Shown one piece after another: positions 6,730-12,037 of a stretch of DNA of 21,981 bases (its first letter is position 1; the number at the start of each line of letters is the position of its first letter). The DNA is from CAYJXJ01 sp964374095 (GTDB taxonomy: Bacteria; Elusimicrobiota; Elusimicrobia; UBA1565; UBA9628). The stretch covers positions 1 to 21,981 of the forward strand of contig CAYJXJ010000068.1 of the NCBI GenBank assembly GCA_964374095.1. Direction: 5' to 3'. The position numbers and the translations under genes are program-made. Under the pieces are notes generated by a model that was not told the origin of the DNA, made no database searches, and saw only the letters and a program-made list of their open reading frames with translations.

Positions 6730-6921
6730 GTCCGCGCTTGCGGCAGCGCCGTCTCTCATCCCAAGACGCCGACGTGCGCCAGGATATTGGAGGCCTTCAA
6801 AGGCGTATCCTGGTACGAGTTCCAGCGAGGCGATGAGGTCGTCTGCTTTCCGTTGAAGCTCAGTGCGCTGCAGAAACGACTGCTTGAACTGCTGGAGGTT
6901 CCCCAGACGCTATACCAGTGA
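6730..6921 (+). pseudogene. possible transposase C-terminal remnant
   Basis: A plus-strand frame open from 6730 reads ILEAFKGVSWYEFQRGDEVV, then CFPLKLSALQKRLLELLEVP and stops at 6921. The ending, with a basic/leucine helix and a short LLxVPxxLY tail after a beta-hairpin, resembles the C-termini of some DDE transposases. It lies in an island with other broken genes. No DDE residues are present and no terminal repeat could be defined. The family is not identified. Confidence 0.3.
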
Positions 6922-7210
6922 CGGGTGGATCGGGACCTGTCGAGGTAATTCGGAAAAGTCATGTCCGGGATAAGCGGAATGTGGGCGGGCCGTCCAGACG
7001 CAAACGACAGGAGACTTGCTGATGGAAGTTCAGCCGTCGTCTTGGCTGTTGAACGACGTAGGGTGGGCCACTTGCAAGGGGCGACCCGAAGCGAGGTTGC
7101 AGAGCCGACAATGTGGGGCTTGGCCCCGCTACCCGAACCCGCAGGCCGTAAGCAGTGAACCCGTACACACTCCGAAATCCGCAGTGGTCAAACCGCCGAC
7201 CGGAGACCTA
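6922..7210. other. gene-free stretch, nothing recognised
   Basis: No frame here reads as a conserved protein and I see no tRNA fold or clear promoter. The stretch from about 6950 to 7000 could be the end of a lost insertion sequence, judging only by its position behind the possible transposase remnant. The boundary at 7210/7211 is sharp: from there on the sequence matches 5487 onward. Confidence 0.4.
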
Positions 7211-7298
7211 CAATGAGCTCGTGCCGCCTCCCATCCTCCGGGAAGCGGAGGTAGTCTTCGTACGTCAATTTGACGTTATGCCGCGTTCGAGTTGACAT
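7188..7298 (-). pseudogene. truncated Uma2 5' copy
   Basis: From the ATG at 7298 the frame matches the first 29 codons of the 5011-5574 Uma2 gene with two substitutions (Q6R and L18R), including GRRHELI. It then switches to unrelated sequence (VGLRSAV) and stops at 7188. It has kept its promoter. The catalytic core is absent, so the 36-residue product cannot be a working Uma2 protein. Confidence 0.8.
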
Positions 7299-7393
7299 GG
7301 CGCTCTCCGTCGGCCCGGCTCCCCTTGCTGTTTGCCGAGCCTTTCGGTTAGTTTAGCACCTGGGTCCGCCCCAATCAAGGGGGGGAATTGTTC
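7211..7393. repeat. 182-bp duplication, copy 2
   Basis: Second copy of 5487-5668 in the same orientation. The homology starts at CAATGAGCTC and ends at AATTGTTC. Outside these points the flanks are unrelated. Confidence 0.9.
7350..7378 (-). promoter_or_regulatory. duplicated Uma2 promoter
   Basis: TTGATT (7378-7373), a 17-nt spacer and TAAACT (7355-7350) are the same as at 5626-5654. It may still drive transcription into the truncated copy and toward the island. Confidence 0.6.
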
Positions 7394-7477
7394 GTGCCGG
7401 CATTAGAAGCGCAAACGTAGGCGCTGACCGGGCCGTCATTGCGCGTGACGACCCGTCCGGCCTCGACTTCGACAAGT

Positions 7478-10400
7478 CTACTCTCCGACATAGCTCATCC
7501 AGGCTTGGGAACCCGGGTTGGTGGCGCTGGCCAGGATGTCCAAGTTGCCCCCGGATTGCTGGTGACCGATGATCTCGACATAGTCTCCGGCCGCCAGATC
7601 CACCAGCGTCGTGTGGGAGAAACCGTCGTGGAAACTGCCCCCCGCGGCGGGAGTCTGCGGCTCATTGCCGCCGTAGTAGGTGGTGCCGTTTTTTCGGACA
7701 TGAACTCCCCGGCCTCCCGTTGTATTCTCCAAATAGACCAGAGTGGCGCCCACGAGGTACTTTCCGGCGACGGTCGCGGTGAGTCTGGAGTTGTTCGTCA
7801 CGTTGTCATGGAGCGTGTCGGTATCGAACCCCTCCTCATCCCAGGTGACGGCCGTCAAGGTGTTGTTGGCAAGGGTTTGATTTGCCGACTTGGTGACCCG
7901 GACCATCGCCTGCAGCATCCGGAATCGATTCGCGCTCCCGGTTTGCGCCGTCGTTCCGACGCGGAAGCCTCCGGCAACCTCCAGTTTGGCCCCGGGATTC
8001 GTCGTCCCGATGCCGACGTTGCCGGCCTTGTCGACCACCGTGACGCCGGTCCCGTTCTGGCTGCTGATCCACATGGTAAAGTTGTTTTCCACCGCGGGCC
8101 TCACCTCGAGCCTTCCCTGAGCGGCGTTCGCGCCGATTCCCCAGTCGCCATCCTCTTGCACGATGCCCACATAGGTGCCGTTTCCCTTCTGCCAGTACAT
8201 GATGTCATTGCCCGCAAGCCCGCCCTGGACCCGCATGCCTTGGAGGCTCTGGCCTTCCGCGGAGACGACGAGCTTGAAATCGGGGCTGGAAGTGCCGATT
8301 CCGACCCTGCCGGCCTTGTCGACCGCGAGGATGGGGGTGGTCCCGTTCTGGCTCGAGACCCGCAGGTGGAAATCATTCGCCTCGACCCCCTGGACCCAAA
8401 GTCGCGATGTGCCGGGGCTGGAGGTGCCGATGCCGAGGTTGCCGGTCGAGAAGTCGCCGAAAACGAGCGGTGGACCGAGGGAGTCGTTGTCGATGATGAG
8501 CTGGTTGGAGCCCGTGGTGTTGGTGTAGCCGGCCTGCGGTCCGATAAAGACGTTGCCGGCGCCCGTGGTGTTGGAGGCCCCGGCGGAGGCGCCCAGGAAG
8601 ACGTTGGGGGCGCCCGAGGTGTTCTGGTAGCCGGCCTCCGAGCCCACGAAGGTGTTGGAGGAGGCGGTGTTCCTGAAGCCCGCGGCCCTCCCGATGAAGG
8701 TGTCGGCGTTGCCGGTGGCGTTGGTGAAACCCGCCCCCGACCCCACGAAAGTGTTGGAGGAGGCGGTGCCGCCGGCGGTTCCCGCCGAATCGCCCAGGTA
8801 GACGTTGCGGGCTCCGGAACCGATGCGCAGCGTGAGGTTGCCCGGAAGTCCCGCCGCCGTGGCCGCGGTGTAGACCTCGAGGTCCTTGGTCGTCGAGAGG
8901 CGGGCGGCGGGCTGGTTGTCGTCGAGGGCCGACATGAAGAGGAAGTGGGAGGCGCTCTCCGCCCCCCCGCCCGTGATCCCCTGAAGGAGGAGTCCCGGCG
9001 CGTAGGACCCGGGGTAGGCGCCCCAGCCGAACTGGCTGCCGCCGCTCTTGAACGTCACATGGCGATCCTGCGGCGACGCGCCGGAGGTGTCGATGAAGGC
9101 GTTGCCGCTCACGTGGAGGCGCGCCTGCGGCGCGCTCGTGCCGATTCCCACGGCGCCGGAGCTGGCGACGACCATGAGCTCGGTGCTCCCGTTGGCGGAG
9201 GAGACGCGCAGGTGGAAGTCGCTCGCTGAGGAGCCCTGGACCCGCAGGCGCGTGGCGCCGGGGCTCGTGGTCCCGATGCCGACGTTGCCAGCCGGATTGA
9301 CCGTCATGACGGCCGCTCCCGCCTCGCGCAATTCGAATATATTCGACGTCGCAAGCGCGTTCTGAGCATTGAACACGAACGCCGATCGACTTGCTGCTTC
9401 CGCCGAATGGCCGGATTGGAAAACGAACTGATTGGAAGAATCGCTAAATTCGATATGGAAGCCGCCTCTATTAATCTGCGCGGGAAATCCCGAGGGAGAT
9501 AGGCTGATCTCGGCGCCGTTGGAGACCAGGCCTCCCGGGCCCAACTGAAAGACGCCGTTGCTGCGCACCCCGAAGCTCTGCGTCGCCCCCAACTGGTGCC
9601 AATAGACGGGTTCGCCCGCAGACTGGGGATTTATGGTCAAGTCGTTCGCCCCTTGAGCTCGCGTCACCCTCAGGACGCCGTTGACCTCCAGTGGAGAGCT
9701 GGGATTGGTCGTCCCGATGCCGACATCCCCGTCCTCGTCGATCGTGAGCCTCTGCTGGAGGACCTGGCTGGTGTTGGCCACGTCGATGAAGAACTTGGAG
9801 GCGTTGTAGGCGGCGCCGACCTGGGAGTAGATGCGGGCGCTCTTCATGTTGCCGGCGGCGTTGAACCAGTCGATGGTATTGCGGCCGCTCGCCGTCGAGG
9901 AGGGGTTGGTCAGGCGGATGGTCTCGGTGAAGAAGGCGTCCGGGGCGGCCTTCTCGATGTCGAGGGGGGCGTCGGGGCTCGAGGTCCCGATGCCCGTCCT
10001 GCCCTGGACGACGGAGAAGCTCGATGTTCCCACCACGAACTCCCCGGCCGAGGTGAAGGTGACCGAGGAACCCGAGTTGTTATGCGAGATGAACCGGCCG
10101 TCGATGACCACGTTTCCGCTCACCAGCAGATCCGGGTCGGCGCTCAGGTCCCCCGAGGCGAAGGCGTGGCCGTGGGCCCCCACCCGGACGTCTCCCAGCT
10201 TGTCGACGCTTAAGATCTCAGCGCCGTTCTGGGAGCTCACGAAGAGGGAGTAGGCGTTGGCCGCGGCCGGGCGGACCTCGAGCCGGCCCTGCGGCGCGGT
10301 GTATCCGATGCCGGCGTTCCCGGCCTGGGTGATGGTCATGCGGTCGAGCGAATTGACCTCGTCGACGATGTGCCAATCGTCGTTGCTCGCCTCCAGTCCC

Positions 10401-11152
10401 CACCGCCACTTGTCGCCCGCCAGGCTCTTGACCCGGTAGACCGAGACGGCCGAGGCCACGGCACGGTCAACGCCGATGACGCCGCTGGAGGCGCCGCTCC
10501 CGGAGGCGAGAATTTGAGAGCCGCTGAGCAGGGTCGTTCCGGTCGGGTCGGACACCGCCAGCCTCGCCCCGGGGCTCGCCGTCCCGATTCCCACCAGCCC
10601 GCCGGCGACGACGAAAGTCGAGAGGCCGACCGACAGGGCGTTGCCGGTGATGGTGAGCGTCGAGCCGTAGAGGGTCAGGGAGCCGGTCATCGCGTCCCCC
10701 GAGCGCATGACGCGCGGGTTGACCGCGTCGGTGGCGTTGGAGTTAAAGATCGCGTAGGGCACCGAGTGGATCTCCTCGCGCGGGGTGAGCAGGGCCCCGT
10801 CCACGGTCACCTCGACATAGGGGCTGACGTTGGACCAGTCGATGCCGACGAACGCGGTCGCCTCGTTGGGCCCCGTCGCCGGATTGTCGACGCCCAGGGG
10901 ATAGCGGAAAAGCCCCGCCGAAACGTAGGCAACGGTCGAGCCCGAGTTCCAATACTCGACCAGGCCGTCCGCGCTGGTGATGCGGAAAAGGAAGGTGGCG
11001 TTGCCCGTGTGCAGGGCTCCGGCGCGGCGCAGGGTGCCCTGGTAGAGTATGCGCTGGGGCACGACGGCGAAGGCCGGCTGGGCGGCCACGACGAGAGCCA
11101 GCGTCGTTATCGCCAGTTTCCGAAGTCGCGCGACGGCGTTCATTGCATTCAT
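7478..11152 (-). CDS. large secreted fibre-like protein with GIGTSSP repeats and C1q-like end
   Basis: 1224 residues with signal peptide (KLAITTLALVVAAQPAFA). The mature N-terminus VPQRILYQGTLRRAG begins a conserved secreted-fibre N-domain. Then come about ten copies of (V/A)GIGTSSPxxxL(x)V, several preceded by DFHLRVSSxNGT and DKxGxVG. Such repeats form beta-helical or triple-stranded fibre shafts. Near residues 800-900 there are YadA-head-like repeats (NTFVGSGAGF, NVFLGASAGA, NVFIGPQAGY). The last 140 residues (from about RMLQAMVRVTKSANQ) look like a C1q/TNF-type jelly roll, a trimeric adhesion head. There is no S74 chaperone, unlike many relatives. GAGGTG lies 5 nt upstream of the ATG. It is likely a trimeric cell-surface adhesin or appendage; the ligand is unknown. 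Confidence 0.85.
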   Translation of the reverse strand: MNAMNAVARLRKLAITTLALVVAAQPAFAVVPQRILYQGTLRRAGALHTGNATFLFRITSADGLVEYWNSGSTVAYVSAGLFRYPLGVDNPATGPNEATAFVGIDWSNVSPYVEVTVDGALLTPREEIHSVPYAIFNSNATDAVNPRVMRSGDAMTGSLTLYGSTLTITGNALSVGLSTFVVAGGLVGIGTASPGARLAVSDPTGTTLLSGSQILASGSGASSGVIGVDRAVASAVSVYRVKSLAGDKWRWGLEASNDDWHIVDEVNSLDRMTITQAGNAGIGYTAPQGRLEVRPAAANAYSLFVSSQNGAEILSVDKLGDVRVGAHGHAFASGDLSADPDLLVSGNVVIDGRFISHNNSGSSVTFTSAGEFVVGTSSFSVVQGRTGIGTSSPDAPLDIEKAAPDAFFTETIRLTNPSSTASGRNTIDWFNAAGNMKSARIYSQVGAAYNASKFFIDVANTSQVLQQRLTIDEDGDVGIGTTNPSSPLEVNGVLRVTRAQGANDLTINPQSAGEPVYWHQLGATQSFGVRSNGVFQLGPGGLVSNGAEISLSPSGFPAQINRGGFHIEFSDSSNQFVFQSGHSAEAASRSAFVFNAQNALATSNIFELREAGAAVMTVNPAGNVGIGTTSPGATRLRVQGSSASDFHLRVSSANGSTELMVVASSGAVGIGTSAPQARLHVSGNAFIDTSGASPQDRHVTFKSGGSQFGWGAYPGSYAPGLLLQGITGGGAESASHFLFMSALDDNQPAARLSTTKDLEVYTAATAAGLPGNLTLRIGSGARNVYLGDSAGTAGGTASSNTFVGSGAGFTNATGNADTFIGRAAGFRNTASSNTFVGSEAGYQNTSGAPNVFLGASAGASNTTGAGNVFIGPQAGYTNTTGSNQLIIDNDSLGPPLVFGDFSTGNLGIGTSSPGTSRLWVQGVEANDFHLRVSSQNGTTPILAVDKAGRVGIGTSSPDFKLVVSAEGQSLQGMRVQGGLAGNDIMYWQKGNGTYVGIVQEDGDWGIGANAAQGRLEVRPAVENNFTMWISSQNGTGVTVVDKAGNVGIGTTNPGAKLEVAGGFRVGTTAQTGSANRFRMLQAMVRVTKSANQTLANNTLTAVTWDEEGFDTDTLHDNVTNNSRLTATVAGKYLVGATLVYLENTTGGRGVHVRKNGTTYYGGNEPQTPAAGGSFHDGFSHTTLVDLAAGDYVEIIGHQQSGGNLDILASATNPGSQAWMSYVGE

Positions 11153-11187
11153 GGCGTCACCTCGTCACGGAGCCATCTATTTTCCTG

Positions 11188-11215
11188 GGAACTTTTCGGG
11201 GGGTAGATCGTATAT
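11188..11215 (+). promoter_or_regulatory. ECF-sigma-like promoter of tRNA unit 1
   Basis: GGAAC (11188-11192), 16 nt, CGTATAT (11209-11215). It is embedded in a longer conserved block including TTTTC and GGGGGGTAGAT. The predicted start is near 11221, a few bases before the tRNA 5' end at 11228. It matches the promoters at 11415-11443 and 3910-3882. Confidence 0.7.
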
Positions 11216-11227
11216 AGGTTGTGGATC

Positions 11228-11298
11228 TGCGGGGTCGTCCAACGGTAGGACAGCCACCCGTCAAGTGGAGGATGCGGGTTCGATTCCCGTCCCCGCAG
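11228..11298 (+). tRNA. tRNA-Asp-like (anticodon GUC) with C33, unit 1
   Basis: A full 71-nt cloverleaf. The acceptor 11228-11234/11291-11297 has 7 perfect pairs and discriminator G73 (11298). The D arm is GTCC/GGAC with loop AACGGTA. The anticodon arm is 11253-11257/11265-11269 with loop CCGTCAA and anticodon GTC at 11260-11262. The variable loop is GGAT, and the T arm has loop TTCGATT. U8-A14, G18G19, A15-U48 and T54-A58 are present. Oddities are C at position 33 (U in nearly all elongator tRNAs), a G27-A43 mismatch, and U1-A72 as first pair. U1-A72 is usual for tRNA-Gln/Asn rather than tRNA-Asp. CCA is not encoded. Decoding by anticodon would be GAC/GAU. It may be a non-standard or regulatory tRNA. 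Confidence 0.8.
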
Positions 11299-11313
11299 GT
11301 CCCGAGGAGGTCC

Positions 11314-11342
11314 TTGACGAAGTCGGCTGGCCCTGTTAAACT
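11314..11342 (+). promoter_or_regulatory. sigma70-type promoter of antisense RNA 1
   Basis: TTGACG (11314-11319), a 17-nt spacer and TAAACT (11337-11342). The predicted start is near 11349. It lies 16 nt behind the tRNA 3' end. The same arrangement recurs at 11547-11575. Confidence 0.75.
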
Positions 11343-11348
11343 AGAATC

Positions 11349-11411
11349 ACTTGACGGGTGGCTGCATTGGGACGACCCTAGGGCCCCGGGAAACCGGGGC
11401 CTTCGCATTTT
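11349..11411 (+). ncRNA. antisense small RNA against the tRNA anticodon arm, unit 1
   Basis: A predicted RNA of about 63 nt from the promoter at 11314-11342 to the terminator at 11382-11411. CACTTGACGGGTGGCTG (11348-11364) is the exact complement of 11251-11267, the anticodon arm of the tRNA in the same unit. GGACGACCC (11370-11378) is the complement of 11232-11240, the acceptor end and D-stem 5' strand. Together this makes 26 paired positions, interrupted by a 5/10-nt internal loop. Pairing would destroy the D and anticodon arms. Transcription is predicted only; no protein is encoded. The role (silencing, sponge or antitoxin) is inferred. Confidence 0.65.
11382..11411 (+). terminator. terminator of unit 1
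   Basis: GGCCCCGG, GAAA loop, CCGGGGCC (11382-11401): an 8-bp GC stem followed by TTCGCATTTT. The T-run is short. The identical hairpin ends unit 2. Confidence 0.75.
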
Positions 11412-11414
11412 CCG

Positions 11415-11443
11415 GGAACTTTTCAGGGGGGTAGATCGTATAT
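11415..11443 (+). promoter_or_regulatory. ECF-sigma-like promoter of tRNA unit 2
   Basis: GGAAC (11415-11419), 17 nt, CGTATAT (11437-11443), directly behind the T-run of terminator 1. The predicted start is near 11450 and the tRNA begins at 11454. Confidence 0.7.
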
Positions 11444-11453
11444 GGGGTGGACC

Positions 11454-11525
11454 TGCGGGCTCGTCTAACCGGTAGGACATCCGGCCGTCAACCGGAAGAT
11501 GCGGGTTCGAAGCCCGCTCCCGCAG
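11454..11525 (+). tRNA. tRNA-Asp-like (anticodon GUC) with C33, unit 2
   Basis: A 72-nt cloverleaf. The acceptor 11454-11460/11518-11524 has one C7-U66 mismatch, and the discriminator is G (11525). The D arm is GTCT/GGAC with loop AACCGGTA. The anticodon arm 11480-11484/11492-11496 has 5 perfect pairs and loop CCGTCAA, with anticodon GTC at 11487-11489. The variable loop is AGAT. The T arm GCGGG/CCCGC has loop TTCGAAG. It shares C33, U1-A72, G73 and the absence of an encoded CCA with unit 1, but its anticodon stem is different. The conserved tertiary positions (U8-A14, A15-U48, G18G19, A58) argue for selection on a tRNA L-shape. Confidence 0.8.
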
Positions 11526-11546
11526 CGTCCATCTTGGCTTTGGGCC

Positions 11547-11575
11547 TTGAAGAAATCGGCCGGAGGGGTTATACT
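11547..11575 (+). promoter_or_regulatory. sigma70-type promoter of antisense RNA 2
   Basis: TTGAAG (11547-11552), a 17-nt spacer and TATACT (11570-11575). The predicted start is near 11582. Confidence 0.75.
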
Positions 11576-11581
11576 GAAGCG

Positions 11582-11642
11582 GTTGACGGCCGGATGCGGG
11601 ACGACTCCGCAAGGCCCCGGGAAACCGGGGCCTTCGCATTTT
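11582..11642 (+). ncRNA. antisense small RNA against the tRNA anticodon arm, unit 2
   Basis: A predicted RNA of about 61 nt. CGGTTGACGGCCGGATG (11580-11596) is the exact complement of 11478-11494, the anticodon arm of tRNA 2. GACGA (11600-11604) pairs with 11461-11465 and CCGC (11607-11610) with 11455-11458, separated by two mismatches. Five positions differ from unit 1 in the tRNA arm, and the antisense has changed at the same five. The alternative local hairpin GCGG/CCGC within the RNA could present the complement of the anticodon loop as a free 5' end. Confidence 0.65.
11611..11642 (+). terminator. terminator of unit 2
   Basis: The same GGCCCCGG/GAAA/CCGGGGCC hairpin as unit 1, extended by two A-T pairs, followed by TTCGCATTTT. 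It faces the converging minus-strand operon that ends at 11660. Confidence 0.75.
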
Positions 11643-11659
11643 CGGCGGGGGAGTCTCGT

Positions 11660-12037
11660 TCATTTCTCCAAAAGCCTCAGAAGGCTTTGAATCCGCGTCA
11701 ACAGCACTTCCGGCTCGATGGGCTTGGTCAAGTAGAGGTCGGCCCCCGATTCCTCGAGCCCGCGCAACTCCTCCTCGGGCAGGTTGCGCACGGTGAGCAT
11801 CATCACCGGCATGTCCTTTAGGTCCGGGTCCCGGCGGATGCGGCGGCAGAGCTCGACCCCCGATTCGCCCGGCAGGTTCCAGTCGAGGATCGCCACCGAG
11901 GGGCGTCGGGAACGAAGTTTTTCCCAAGCCGCCTCGGCGGTCGCGGCCGTCTCCAACACGAGGCCGGCGGGACCGAGTATGCGCTCGGCGATGCGCAGGA
12001 AATCGGGTTCGTCGTCGACCATCAGCACCGTGCTCAT
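11660..12037 (-). CDS. receiver-only response regulator
   Basis: 125 residues, a single CheY-like receiver without an output domain. The acidic pair is D8/D9 (VDDE), the phospho-acceptor D52 (ILDWNLPG), the switch T82, and the lysine K105 (LTKP). All catalytic positions are intact. I chose the ATG at 12037 because it starts MSTVLMVDDEPD and overlaps the kinase stop as ATGA; the longer open frame upstream is the kinase gene in another phase. Co-translation with the kinase makes it the likely phosphorylation partner. Without an output domain it probably acts by protein-protein contact or as an intermediate in a phosphorelay. Confidence 0.9.
   Translation of the reverse strand: MSTVLMVDDEPDFLRIAERILGPAGLVLETAATAEAAWEKLRSRRPSVAILDWNLPGESGVELCRRIRRDPDLKDMPVMMLTVRNLPEEELRGLEESGADLYLTKPIEPEVLLTRIQSLLRLLEK

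Larger units (their letters stand above)
11179..11637 (+). repeat. tandem duplication of a tRNA/antisense unit (about 228 and 231 bp)
   Basis: Unit 1 spans 11179-11406 and unit 2 spans 11407-11637, both starting at an ATTTTCC(T)GGGAAC block. Each contains an ECF-like promoter, tRNA, sigma70-type promoter, antisense RNA and terminator in the same order. The promoters and terminators are nearly identical. The tRNA bodies and antisense segments have diverged together. Confidence 0.85.

Noticed and set aside
6922..7210. Group II intron or IS end
   Set aside because: I considered these because of the broken neighbourhood, but found no domain V hairpin, reverse-transcriptase frame or matching terminal inverted repeats.
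7439..9229. Long plus-strand open frame of 596 codons
   Set aside because: It lies opposite the fibre gene, whose signal peptide, GIGTSSP repeats and C1q-like domain are unmistakable. The plus frame is low-complexity Gly/Val/Arg sequence as expected for a GC-rich shadow.
11351..11357. TTGACGG as a -35 box in antisense RNA 1 (and at 11583-11589 in RNA 2)
   Set aside because: It is the complement of the invariant anticodon loop CCGTCAA. No -10 box follows at 16-18 nt; the better promoters lie upstream at 11314-11342 and 11547-11575.
11348..11378. Integration scar (inverted tRNA fragment left by an integrase)
   Set aside because: Integrase scars at tRNA genes are normally direct repeats of the 3' end. 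Here the inverted part is the anticodon arm and D-stem strand, and it is found twice with promoter, terminator and matched changes. It cannot be fully excluded.
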